DNA of 64,000 nucleotides from an uncultured Methanobacterium sp. (GTDB lineage: Archaea; Methanobacteriota; Methanobacteria; Methanobacteriales; Methanobacteriaceae): NCBI RefSeq assembly GCF_963665055.1, contig NZ_OY762015.1, positions 2,335,501 through 2,399,500 of the forward strand, written 5' to 3'. Positions within the stretch are counted from its first letter, which is position 1, and the number at the start of each line of letters is the position of its first letter. The notes beneath the pieces were generated by a model. The model was not told where the DNA came from. It made no database searches and saw only the letters and a program-made list of their open reading frames with translations. Positions 41,797 through 52,119 of the stretch are shown piece after piece. Made by a program: the position numbers and the translations under genes.

Positions 41797-41934
41797 TATT
41801 ATTCGGGATAACTGCTGGTCTATATCTTCAATCTGGTCATCTGTGAGGGATCGGGTTCTGGATAAGAACCGGAAGCGTTCGTATACATGGCCCATTTTAT
41901 TCAGGACTTCGCTTCGATTTACTTTCTGGTACAT
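41770..41934 (-). CDS. small protein of 54 residues, unknown function
   Basis: Starts MYQKVNRSEVLNKMGHVYER and ends IIDVLNQPRY. It is predicted all-helical, with charged heptad-like residues (LTDDQIEDIDQQLSRIIDVL) that could form a coiled coil or dimer. The ATG at 41934 has a good GGTGATGTGA ribosome site, and codon choice looks coding (no rare strings, few repeats until the end). It stands alone between LysE and the alanine dehydrogenase-like gene. Confidence 0.65.
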   Translation of the reverse strand: MYQKVNRSEVLNKMGHVYERFRFLSRTRSLTDDQIEDIDQQLSRIIDVLNQPRY

Positions 41935-42036
41935 TCACATCACCAGAACTAGATTGAACTTTCAAACCTATATATCTTACTAAATAGGGAGGTTGCACTT
42001 CCAAACCATTGTAAAAAGTAAAAAAATGGCTTTTGA

Positions 42037-43020
42037 TTAACTGATAAAGTCAAAATCCACTCCAAAGCCCTTTTTTCTGGCTCTACGGTAAATAAGCCCT
42101 GCAGTTACCACATCCTGAACTGCCAAGCCAGTGGAGTCAAAAATGGTGATTTCATCCCCTTCTCTACCAGTTTCTTTTCCAATGATCACGTCACCCAGTT
42201 TTGCATGGATATCCTTCTGTTTAATGACTCCCTGGGAGACAGGAACATTGATTTCTCCACTGTGGCTGGCTTGATCCCATGAATCAATAACGATCCTTGA
42301 CTTTAAGAGTAACCGGGTTTCCAATTCCTGTTTACTGGGGGCATCGGCACCCATGGCGTTGATATGAGTTCCGGGGCTGATCCAGTCAGCACTGATCAGA
42401 GGCTTCCGTGAGGGGGTTGTGGTTACAACCACGTCAACATTCTTCACAGCTTCTTGAGCAGTTTCCACGGCTTCCACATCAAAATCATAAAGTTTTGACG
42501 CAGTTTTAGCAAAATTAGTTCGGGTACTGCAGGTTCTGCAGAAAACCTTGGCCTTTGTAATATCCATAACCTCGTTCAGGGCCATTAACTGGGTGCAGGC
42601 TTGTTTTCCAGCTCCAATTATTCCCAAAGTCTCAGAGTCTGGCCGGGCAAGATATTTGGTGGCCACTCCTGCTGCGGCACCGGTCCGCAGGTCGGTTATT
42701 AGGGTTCCATCCATAACTGCCAGGGGGAATCCAGTTGCTGGATCTACTAGCTCAATGACTGCCATTACCGTGGGTAACTTGTGCTCCAGGGGATTTTTAG
42801 GATGCACATTCACGCATTTAACTCCTGCCTCTTCACTACTCCGTACGTAACAGGGCATGATCCTGAGATCTCCTTCGTGGAAGAATAGGTACTCTTTGGC
42901 AGGCATCTGCACATCACGCTCTGCATAGGCCTTAAAAGCGGTTTCAACTGATTCAACAACTTCTTTCATGCTAATAAGTTCTTTAATCTCGCTTTGTTTT
43001 AGTAAAAGAGTTCCCGACAT
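42037..43020 (-). CDS. alanine dehydrogenase-like protein (ornithine cyclodeaminase / mu-crystallin family)
   Basis: 327 residues. Rossmann motif LGIIGAGKQACTQL near 133-146; MPCYVRSSEEAGVKCVNVHP carries the substrate-side lysine of the family, and DLRTGAAAGVATKYL is typical. Archaeal members include NAD-dependent alanine dehydrogenase and ornithine cyclodeaminase; the length fits both, and I favour alanine dehydrogenase by overall motif match. GAGGTG precedes the ATG. Confidence 0.8.
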   Translation of the reverse strand: MSGTLLLKQSEIKELISMKEVVESVETAFKAYAERDVQMPAKEYLFFHEGDLRIMPCYVRSSEEAGVKCVNVHPKNPLEHKLPTVMAVIELVDPATGFPLAVMDGTLITDLRTGAAAGVATKYLARPDSETLGIIGAGKQACTQLMALNEVMDITKAKVFCRTCSTRTNFAKTASKLYDFDVEAVETAQEAVKNVDVVVTTTPSRKPLISADWISPGTHINAMGADAPSKQELETRLLLKSRIVIDSWDQASHSGEINVPVSQGVIKQKDIHAKLGDVIIGKETGREGDEITIFDSTGLAVQDVVTAGLIYRRARKKGFGVDFDFIS

Positions 43021-43288
43021 GTTTGCACCTCTTAAATTATACTATTAATCAAAAAAATAATCAAACGCTTCTTATATGGTCAAATTCTTTATTAATCAAA
43101 GGTTTTTTTAGATAGGATTTGACTGTGGATTATTATGATGGGAGAAACATTTAACTTTAACTATTTGTGCATATAAGAACACTTTTTAGGAAATAAGGGG
43201 GGCATAGGGATTTTAATAAGCTCCACCACATAAAAGCAAATAAGAACTCACTTCACTCCGTATTTACCAAAAAAATCTTAAAAATAAA

Positions 43289-44071
43289 ATGACTGATTTA
43301 AACAAACGTTTCTGGGAAATAGATGTCCTGCGAGGCCTGGCAATACTGATGATGATTACCTATCATCTGGTCTTTGATCTTACTTACTTTGGGATATTCC
43401 CATTTAACGTTTCATCTGGAATTTGGTGGTGGTTCGCCAGAACAACTGCCTTCATATTCCTGTTCCTGGTGGGAATTTCCCTTACTCTGAGTTACACCCG
43501 GGCCGAACGCATAGGTTCTCAAAAGGAAAAAAAGATCCTTTTCCCAAAATATCTCAAAAGGGGAGTTAAAATATTTTCTCTGGGGTTACTAATCACCCTG
43601 GTAACATGGATTTTCATACCCGAGGATTTCATAGTATTTGGAGTACTGCATTTCATTGGAATAGCAATAATCCTGGAATATCCATTTTTAAAGAAAAAAT
43701 ACACAAACCTAATCCTTGGAATCATTTTCATATTTAGTGGTTTTTTCCTGGCCCAGTTCACAGTCAGCTATCCCTGGCTGTTATGGTTAGGTTTAAAACC
43801 TGCAGAATTTGTAACCGTGGATTACTTCCCATTACTACCCTGGCTGGGAGTGGTTTCTCTGGGTATTTTTGCAGGGAAAACACTTTACCCCAATTATGAA
43901 AGAAGATTTCACCTTCCAGAACTTTCCAAAAACCTATTTACAGGGATATTCAGCTTTTTAGGCCGGCATTCACTGCTGATTTACCTCATACACCAGCCCA
44001 TTCTCATACTGATACTGTACCTCATGGGTGTACTTGATCTGGGAAATTTATTTCAGTTTATAAATTCATAG
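43289..44071 (+). CDS. DUF1624 / heparan-alpha-glucosaminide N-acetyltransferase-like membrane protein
   Basis: 260 residues, about seven helices. FWEIDVLRGLAILMMITYHL at the start is the family signature, with the conserved histidine in the first helix thought to carry the acetyl group across the membrane. It may acetylate cell-surface or S-layer-associated glycans. No Shine-Dalgarno is seen before the ATG. Confidence 0.8.
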   Translation: MTDLNKRFWEIDVLRGLAILMMITYHLVFDLTYFGIFPFNVSSGIWWWFARTTAFIFLFLVGISLTLSYTRAERIGSQKEKKILFPKYLKRGVKIFSLGLLITLVTWIFIPEDFIVFGVLHFIGIAIILEYPFLKKKYTNLILGIIFIFSGFFLAQFTVSYPWLLWLGLKPAEFVTVDYFPLLPWLGVVSLGIFAGKTLYPNYERRFHLPELSKNLFTGIFSFLGRHSLLIYLIHQPILILILYLMGVLDLGNLFQFINS

Positions 44072-44294
44072 TAAAACGCATTGTAAAAACAGCATATACC
44101 TACATAATAACCTAGTATAATAACCATACTCTAATAACTCAGCATATAACTCTGCCTAATAACTCCGCATAATTAAAGTGCAGATATAAAATGGAATGTA
44201 AATTGTAGAATGGGGTAAATGGTAAATCAAATGGAAAATTGGGGTCCTTCATTAAAATTAATTAAAAATTATTAGTAATTCAGGGGAGGGGCAC

Positions 44295-44930
44295 ATGCCC
44301 TATTTGATCTGTGAAGATTGTGGAAATTACTATGAACTGGAAGAAGGGGAATCTCCTGAAGACTTCCAACTGGAATGTGATTGTGGAGGTGAGTTAGGTT
44401 ACTACTCAACCAAATACGATTACTATAAAAACCACAGGAGTAAACCGGATTCTCAAATCAAATCGGGGCAGGAATCTCCTGAAAATAAAGAAAATCGAAA
44501 TAAAGGATTTTTTAGTACATTAGATGCTCAATCAAAGGGTTTTATTGCAGTGGGCATATTTGGGGTTATTATTTTAATCTTACTATTTGGTTTATCCGGG
44601 ATATCTTCTTCAATAAGTCCATCTTACCTGGATATGATGCCTCCTGAAATTCAGGCAGCTCATGCCCCCATATTGGTGGTATTGTATGCTCCCAGATGTT
44701 CGGCCTGCAGGCAATTTGAGTCAGAAACTCTTAACAACCCTGATGTTCAGCAAAAGTTATCTGCATATTCAGTTATGAAGATAAACGTCGACAGCAGTCC
44801 AGAACAGGCTAGTCGGTTTAATTCCAATGTTATTCCTACCATGGTACTCCTTGATGCTAATGGTAAAGAAATACGTAGAAATGTGGGGTACATGACTTCC
44901 AGTGATTTTATAAAGTTCTTAAAAACATAG
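44295..44930 (+). CDS. membrane-anchored thioredoxin-like protein with zinc ribbon
   Basis: 211 residues. The N-terminal zinc ribbon has C6-x2-C9 and C28-x-C30. A charged linker leads to one helix (about 82-103). The thioredoxin domain (about 120-211) has the redox pair C135-S-A-C138 (APRCSACRQ) and the cis-proline in VIPTMVLLD. The orientation suggests a cytosolic ribbon and an external thioredoxin domain that would handle disulfides of secreted proteins. GGGGAGGGGC precedes the ATG. Confidence 0.85.
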   Translation: MPYLICEDCGNYYELEEGESPEDFQLECDCGGELGYYSTKYDYYKNHRSKPDSQIKSGQESPENKENRNKGFFSTLDAQSKGFIAVGIFGVIILILLFGLSGISSSISPSYLDMMPPEIQAAHAPILVVLYAPRCSACRQFESETLNNPDVQQKLSAYSVMKINVDSSPEQASRFNSNVIPTMVLLDANGKEIRRNVGYMTSSDFIKFLKT

Positions 44931-45318
44931 AATGCAAGTTCTTTAGAAGATGAGATTTCTTGACAATATGTTTTCCTGACAATAGGGTCTCTAGATTATA
45001 GGTTCTTAGGGGATATGTTCCATATATGATATGTTTTCATGGAAGATGAGTTCCAAAATGGAAGATGAGTTTCCATAAAATGACAGAACTTCTCTAAAAG
45101 ACAGAATTGTTCAATCAGTAACATCAGATGAATTTATAAAAAAAGTGCATGCTGTTATGTGGACCTTAATATTTTCATTTTTAACCCAACAGAAAGGGTA
45201 AATATCTTGGTAATGGTAAATATAATAAGATTAATTTTCTAAATCAATGATGGTAATGATTAACTAGATAGGTACATTACAGGTACAGATCCGCTACTCA
45301 CACACTTTAGGTGGGAAT
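44931..45318. other. 388-bp spacer before gatA, short direct repeats only
   Basis: AT-rich. ATGGAAGATGAGTT(T)CC occurs at about 45040 and 45058, and TTCTTGACAATATG / TTCCTGACAATAGG at about 44957 and 44972. These look like slippage duplications. No ORF or RNA is supported. The gatA promoter must lie near its end. Confidence 0.5.
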
Positions 45319-46695
<1,377 letters not shown>

Positions 46696-46814
46696 CTATT
46701 GCTTATTATTTTTTTATTATTTTTTTAATTTCAAATCAATTCAAACCCAATACACGGACTAAAAATCCTTAGAGAAATTAGAAATCCCTAAAAGTAAAAC
46801 AGTTGTGGATCCCA

Positions 46815-48353
46815 ATGAAAAAAATAGGCATCCTGTACGTTAAAGGGGCACTACCCAATTTTGAGAGCTTCGGAAAACTCCCTACCCATATATTAAAGGA
46901 TAATGGTTTGATAAACGGGAAAAAAGCACACCAGGTCTTGGATGGTCTCATAATTCCTGGGGGGAGTATCATGGAATCAGAGAGCATCACCCCTGAAGTG
47001 GCCAGTGTTATTAAAAAAATGGACAATCAGGGTAAGTTCATACTGGGAATGTGCTCAGGATTCCAGGTTCTCTCCCATAAAACCGATATAGGCCGTAAAT
47101 CTCCCTGTCCAGTGGAACGTGATGGACTGGGAATACTGGATGTTACCTTCCACCCCCTCATTGGAACAGACCGGGTTCAAGCTGAAATAACAGATGAATC
47201 TTTCCTCACCTCTGGAATGGTGAGTGAAACAATCAACGGTTTCCACTGCCACACCTATGGTGATATAAGGGGAGATGCACATCCTGTACTTTTTTCACAG
47301 GTTAAAAGAACGGATTATTCGGATAATCCTCGTAAAATACTGGCCGGGGTGCGTAATGATGAGGGAAATGTTGTGGGAACCATGATTCATGGTTCTCTGG
47401 ATGAAAATCCCGCTCTGACAGGCAACATTCTCCAGTTCATGGATGCCGATGAAGAAGAGATCCACCTGATCCATCAGGGCAACCAGGAGCTCTTGAAGAA
47501 GATTAAGGGTGAAATAGGGATCGGATTTGACATTTACGCAGATTACCACCTACCTTCTGATACAGGGGGTGATGGTAAAATCTCCCCTAATAATCAGGAA
47601 ACAGATGAACTGCCTCCATTTCTCATGATAGCCAGCACAGGCTCTGATTCTGGAAAAACATTCCTCACCACCGGTATGGTAGGGGCTCTTAGGAGGAAAG
47701 GATACAGGGTGGGAGTTTTAAAGGTTGGCCCGGATACCAGGGACATTGTACCATCTTTGTACTTGAACAAAGAGCCAATGGTGAAGTTCTCATCTATCAA
47801 AATAGGTGGTCTAGGCTGGAAGAACTTAGAAGAAATCATTAACGAATTAAAAGGCCAACCATACGATCTGATCCTGATCGAGGGAGTGATGAGTGTTTTC
47901 ACAGGTTTGTTAAACGAAAAAACACCATTCTCAGCAGCAGAAATAGCCAGGGCGGGTAACATACCCACCATCATGGTATCTGGATGTAACAAGGGTGGTA
48001 TTGAAACGGCAGCACTGGATCTGGTTTCACACATTCAAATGCTGCAGAAACTAGGTATAAAAACCACCGGTGCTATCTTGAACAAGGTATACCATGATAA
48101 AATAGCAGAAAATGCATCAAATTATATTAAAAAAACCACAGGACTGGACTGGGTGGCCAGTGTTCCCAAAGCCCAGCTGGCAGTACGTGGTGGAACTCCT
48201 GAAGTGGAACTCAAACTGGAAGACTTCTGCTTGAAGGCCATGGAAACAGTTGAAAAATACGTTAGTGTTGATGAAATCCTGAAAATGGCTCAAAAACCAC
48301 AATTTACTGGTTATTGTTCTTACGAAGACATTTTAGCTATTTATCTATCTTAA
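46815..48353 (+). CDS. domain-swapped CobB/CobQ-like protein: glutamine amidotransferase + DTBS-like ATPase
   Basis: 512 residues. The N-terminal part (about 1-230) is a class I amidotransferase of the CobQ kind with cysteine C80 (LGMCSGFQVL) and histidine H192 (GTMIHGSLDENP). The C-terminal part (about 268-512) is a dethiobiotin-synthetase-like P-loop domain (STGSDSGKTFLTTG at about 274-287; ILIEGVMSVFTGL). CbiA, CobB and CobQ have the reverse order. Amidation of a tetrapyrrole or another acid is plausible; the substrate is unknown. The ATG at 46815 is preferred to a TTG four codons upstream. AT repeats with TTGGATTTAAAT follow the stop. Confidence 0.75.
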   Translation: MKKIGILYVKGALPNFESFGKLPTHILKDNGLINGKKAHQVLDGLIIPGGSIMESESITPEVASVIKKMDNQGKFILGMCSGFQVLSHKTDIGRKSPCPVERDGLGILDVTFHPLIGTDRVQAEITDESFLTSGMVSETINGFHCHTYGDIRGDAHPVLFSQVKRTDYSDNPRKILAGVRNDEGNVVGTMIHGSLDENPALTGNILQFMDADEEEIHLIHQGNQELLKKIKGEIGIGFDIYADYHLPSDTGGDGKISPNNQETDELPPFLMIASTGSDSGKTFLTTGMVGALRRKGYRVGVLKVGPDTRDIVPSLYLNKEPMVKFSSIKIGGLGWKNLEEIINELKGQPYDLILIEGVMSVFTGLLNEKTPFSAAEIARAGNIPTIMVSGCNKGGIETAALDLVSHIQMLQKLGIKTTGAILNKVYHDKIAENASNYIKKTTGLDWVASVPKAQLAVRGGTPEVELKLEDFCLKAMETVEKYVSVDEILKMAQKPQFTGYCSYEDILAIYLS

Positions 48354-48497
48354 ATATTCTATTTTGGATTTAAATATTTTATTTGGATTTAAATCTATTT
48401 GGATTAAGTACTGTGTTTGGATAGATAATTAGGAAAAATTAAAAGGAAATGGAAAACGAAATGGGTCTTAAAAAGAATTAAAAGCTATACTCTAAGT

Positions 48498-49175
48498 TTA
48501 AATACATTTAAACTCATGGTAAGCTTCTATTAACTCTGCTCCACTTAAAAACACCAGATCATTCTTTTTGGCATACTCGCCCACTTTGTTGGTATTCATT
48601 GAACCGCCGGTTTCATCATCCATCATTTCGCAGCAGACCGCTACAGGTGTTATTCCAGCCATTTCCGCCAGGGCAATGCTCATTTCAGTGTGGCCTTTTC
48701 TTTTTAAAACATGGTCTTTGGTGGCTCTGAGAAGAGTTACATGTCCCGGGGCACGGAAGTATTTACCGAAATCCTGGAAGTTTCCATTTTTACACAGTAG
48801 TCCCAGTTCTTTGATGGTGCAGGCCCGATCGTTGTCGGTGATACCGGTGAAGGTTTTCCTGTGGTTCACAGTTATGGAAAAGGCTGATTTTTCATCGTAG
48901 GGTATGTCATTGGGGGTTAATTCTGCCAGAACAGGGTATTCTGCACTGGCTGCCTCCATTAAATCGGTCATATATGGAATTCCCAGATTATCGGAGATTT
49001 CAGATGAGATTGGGACACAGAAAAGACCACCTGCATCATTTCTTATGGTGGTCATGTGCTGGGGTGTCATAAACTCCGCAGCCATGATCATATCGGTTTC
49101 CCTCTCCCGGTTGTCACTGTCAAATATTAAAACTATTTCTCCCTTTTTGAATGATTCTATGGCTTTTTTTATCAT
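48498..49175 (-). CDS. ribB: 3,4-dihydroxy-2-butanone 4-phosphate synthase RibB
   Basis: Converts ribulose 5-phosphate to the four-carbon precursor of riboflavin. 225 residues. The acidic metal/substrate loop FDSDNRERETDMIMAAEF near 18-35 and GHTEMSIALAEMAGI near 160 are the family signatures. No GTP cyclohydrolase II domain is fused, as usual in archaea. GTGATG precedes the ATG. ribK lies 185 bp upstream on the same strand; both serve FMN, and the lumazine route also feeds F420. Confidence 0.96.
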   Translation of the reverse strand: MIKKAIESFKKGEIVLIFDSDNRERETDMIMAAEFMTPQHMTTIRNDAGGLFCVPISSEISDNLGIPYMTDLMEAASAEYPVLAELTPNDIPYDEKSAFSITVNHRKTFTGITDNDRACTIKELGLLCKNGNFQDFGKYFRAPGHVTLLRATKDHVLKRKGHTEMSIALAEMAGITPVAVCCEMMDDETGGSMNTNKVGEYAKKNDLVFLSGAELIEAYHEFKCI

Positions 49176-49360
49176 GTCATCACTGGTTAAATTTTTTTAG
49201 TAGATTTTTTTTAGCAGTTTAGTAAACAATTGTTTTTTGCAAGTTACACTTTTTCAATTTATATAGTATGTAATTGTATTTTTTTAGTTAATCCTTCCAA
49301 TTAATCATTTAGTTAATCATTTCAGTTAAGCATTGTATTAAAAAAATAAAAGGTTAATCT

Positions 49361-49735
49361 TTAATCTATTTTTAACGTAGCTTTGTCTCCATCATTAAAT
49401 TTAAATTTATTTCGAAGATTTTCCTCAGCAACGAATTCCAAAATTTCTGATGGGTGTTGGGTTTTAATAGGGAACAAAATAGCCCCATCAACTATTCCGT
49501 TGAGTTTTGCTGGGAGGAATTTAACATCTCCATAGTTACCAGTCCCCTTGATGACTCCAATCCTATCATGTAAATCATGGATTAAGCCGGCATTTTCTTT
49601 GGAGATTTCCAGATTAAGGGTACCAGGAAATGGTTTAAATTTAAGTTTTTTCTGGAATTCCTCCTGGTAGGCTTCTAAAGACATAAAATAACTACCCTTA
49701 TGGGTTCCTGAGATAATTTTACCTTTAATTTCCAT
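49361..49735 (-). CDS. ribK: CTP-dependent riboflavin kinase RibK (archaeal)
   Basis: Phosphorylates riboflavin to FMN with CTP. 124 residues, the short archaeal cradle-loop barrel unrelated to bacterial RibF. GKIISGTHKGSYFMSLEAY, KFKPFPGTLNLEI and the C-terminal LRNKFKFNDGDKATLKI are characteristic. AAGGA lies eight bases before the ATG at 49735, so the ATG five codons upstream is rejected. Confidence 0.93.
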   Translation of the reverse strand: MEIKGKIISGTHKGSYFMSLEAYQEEFQKKLKFKPFPGTLNLEISKENAGLIHDLHDRIGVIKGTGNYGDVKFLPAKLNGIVDGAILFPIKTQHPSEILEFVAEENLRNKFKFNDGDKATLKID

Positions 49736-50020
49736 AATTAATTCCTTCAATTATCTTAATTACACTCTAATCCTAATTACCCTTAATTTAATTCCTCGCT
49801 AATAAATTTTTAAAAGTTTCTATAGCTTTATAGAGGATTGTCTAAGTAAATTGACGAATTTAAAAACACAAGTTATTTTTACAATATTTACTGGAGTCTT
49901 TAAGGATATTTTGTGTCCAATAAACACATATCTTCCATTTATAAGCCCCCTCCACCAAGTGTTTGTTTTCTTTAATCAGTTGAAATTCATCACTGGTGTG
50001 GTTTTTTTTAGGTGGCCACG

Positions 50021-50028
50021 TTTATATA
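50021..50028 (+). promoter_or_regulatory. TATA box facing the GC-rich island
   Basis: TTTATATA, the classic methanogen box A, at about 50021-50028 with no coding gene on this strand for 2 kb. It predicts a transcript starting near 50048. Confidence 0.5.
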
Positions 50029-50047
50029 CCTTTCACCAAATAATTTT

Positions 50048-50155
50048 TTTGCCAATGGTTTCTTGCCAAATGGTTGGAACAACTGCCCTACCCTATGGAT
50101 GGTAACGTCCTGAAGCACACCTGGGATGCCAGTCCGAATCTCGAGGATCATAAAA
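50048..50155 (+). ncRNA. candidate small non-coding RNA
   Basis: A stretch at about 50071-50150 is over 50 % GC in a spacer that is otherwise very AT-rich, and no conserved ORF runs through it. Possible stems are GTTG/CAAC around 50074-50084, GGATG-GTAA-CGTCC (GNRA loop) at 50097-50110, and CTGG-GATG-CCAG at 50121-50132. The TATA box fits a start near 50048. I cannot match it to SRP, RNase P, tRNA or a C/D-box family. The remaining spacer (49736-50332) shows no gene. Confidence 0.4.
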
Positions 50156-50332
50156 CCTTACATTCTTCCTCAATACATCGAAAAATCATGGTTTAAGTAT
50201 TTAATATAATAAATACTGGGTTGCTTACAAATGACAGGGAAACTTAGAGGTATGGGGAAAATAGTTCCTCAGGTTAGGAAAAATAGTTCCTCATGTCATG
50301 TATTAAATTAACTTATGTGCCTCTTAGGTTTA

Positions 50333-51991
50333 TTATTTAATTTTTCCAGTTATAGTACAAAATATGGGACCCCTAATGTCTATAACTTTGTTTTTGCTGT
50401 TTATATGGCGCATGGCCAGTTCATCCAGTTTAAGGTTGATATCTGAAGGGGATTTAGCTATGGTAGTGCGTAGTTTAATTTCTTCTTCTCCACTTACCAC
50501 CATCTCCTCCATATGGTATGCAGCCTGTGCTGCCACACCTCCCATATAACTGATACCAGTTGGAACACCTTTTTTAAGGGCCTGAATAGCCAGTTCATCC
50601 ATCACTTCTTTTCCCAAATTTCCCAGAACCTCATCTACAATATCATCTGGAGACTGGAAACGTTCCATCTCTGCGGGCTGTGGCACACCAACGATATTTC
50701 CATCATAAACATGCACACGATTCCAACTGGCCGGTCCCAATAGTTTTGTTCCTGCTTCGGGTTCTATAATTTTAACTTCAAGGTCCTTACCCATAAATTC
50801 TCCTTGAAAAGTGGTAAACTCACAAGGGGATTTGGTTTCGCCGTGTTCTATGGCAGTGTTGATTATGGATTCCATTAACTTTCGCCCGTCATCAGTTACC
50901 GGGTACAGGTTCATACGGATCATGGATGCTATTTCCCGGTCACTGAGACCCCATTTGCCATAAGTATGGGGATAAACCATCTCCCGGATATCTTCGTGAC
51001 CACCCAGGATCATGGCAATTCTCTCGGCACCTACACCCAGATTCATCACTTCCTGGTCAATACCGTACTTGGCAAGGGCAATGGGGGAATACAGGCCGAA
51101 AGTGGCCACTTCAACCCATTCATTCAGTTTGGGATGGTATCCGTAAACCTCGGTCTGGGTCCCGGGTATGTAGTATTTGGATTTTTTCTCATCAGGCAGG
51201 AATTTGAATTTTTCAAATCCAAAATATTCCAGTAAACTCTCAGAAACTGCCATTCCCATATCCAGGGAAACCTTATCATCCATCCAGACACATGAAGCGG
51301 AATGATAAGTCATAAGGTGACTTGCATCTTCCCTTTGCTCCCGACGGAAGCAACGGTCAATGGAAAATAACTTAACCGGTAATTGGCTATTTTGGTGTAG
51401 AGATTCTAGGGTTATGAACCACCCTGAGGTCATATGTGAACGTAAAGTGGTTTTACTGGAAATGGGAGTTAATTCTTTGAGTTCAGGGAATACTTTCTCC
51501 ATAACTCGCAGCCCAGTTTCATCAAGCACTTCCAGGGCACTGGATACATCGTGCACCAGGTCATCTCCACTGGTATCTCCCTTTTTGTAACTTCTGAAAA
51601 CATCTTTAATGCCTTTGATTTTATCCTCGTCAAGTGAAACACCCATGCTCTCAATCTGGGCGATTTTATCCATACTGATCCCTATATCTGGTCGGGGGAG
51701 TCCTGCCAGGTAGAAGCAACGGTCTAGAACTGCAGGGGCTTCTGGTCCAAACTGGCGGTAAACATGTTCTTCCTCTATAAACAGGGGATTGAGTGTTTCC
51801 TCAAATCCCAGGAGTAAGTAGGCCTGTCTGAGTTGGGCGATTGTGTCTGAAAGTGGATGGGTTCGACCGGGCTGGAAGTGCAGGCGGGGATACTCATCAT
51901 CGTGGTGTGGATTTTTCAAGTTTTTCCCTGTTTCTACCCAGGCCTTTTCAAAATCCCTTTTTGCCAGTTTTAATATCTCCTTTTTCTTCAC
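50333..51991 (-). CDS. sepS: O-phosphoseryl-tRNA(Cys) synthetase SepRS
   Basis: Attaches O-phosphoserine to tRNA-Cys; a second enzyme (SepCysS, not in the window) converts it to Cys-tRNA. This replaces CysRS in many methanogens. 552 residues, class II fold. Motif 2 FSIDRCFRREQREDASHLM is near 215, and motif 3 LGVGAERIAMILGG near 317. The N-terminal FQPGRTHPLSDTIAQLRQAY and the C-terminal anticodon domain complete the family layout. GTG start eight bases after GGAGG. Confidence 0.96.
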   Translation of the reverse strand: MKKKEILKLAKRDFEKAWVETGKNLKNPHHDDEYPRLHFQPGRTHPLSDTIAQLRQAYLLLGFEETLNPLFIEEEHVYRQFGPEAPAVLDRCFYLAGLPRPDIGISMDKIAQIESMGVSLDEDKIKGIKDVFRSYKKGDTSGDDLVHDVSSALEVLDETGLRVMEKVFPELKELTPISSKTTLRSHMTSGWFITLESLHQNSQLPVKLFSIDRCFRREQREDASHLMTYHSASCVWMDDKVSLDMGMAVSESLLEYFGFEKFKFLPDEKKSKYYIPGTQTEVYGYHPKLNEWVEVATFGLYSPIALAKYGIDQEVMNLGVGAERIAMILGGHEDIREMVYPHTYGKWGLSDREIASMIRMNLYPVTDDGRKLMESIINTAIEHGETKSPCEFTTFQGEFMGKDLEVKIIEPEAGTKLLGPASWNRVHVYDGNIVGVPQPAEMERFQSPDDIVDEVLGNLGKEVMDELAIQALKKGVPTGISYMGGVAAQAAYHMEEMVVSGEEEIKLRTTIAKSPSDINLKLDELAMRHINSKNKVIDIRGPIFCTITGKIK

Positions 51992-52035
51992 TGCACATCC
52001 TCCTATAGGTTAAAGATAATATTGAATTGTTTTAC

Positions 52036-52073
<38 letters not shown>

Positions 52074-52119
52074 CACTCTACTTAAAAAACTTAAATAAAA
52101 CCATGTTCAATTTTATACC

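Noticed and set aside
49851..50105. 84-codon ORF in the ribK-sepS spacer
   Set aside because: No Shine-Dalgarno, Phe/Ile-rich composition like random AT-rich DNA, and it runs into the GC-rich island with no domain.
50071..50150. GC-rich island as a tRNA gene
   Set aside because: AGTCCGAATC resembles a T-loop, but no acceptor stem, D-arm or anticodon arm can be closed around it.
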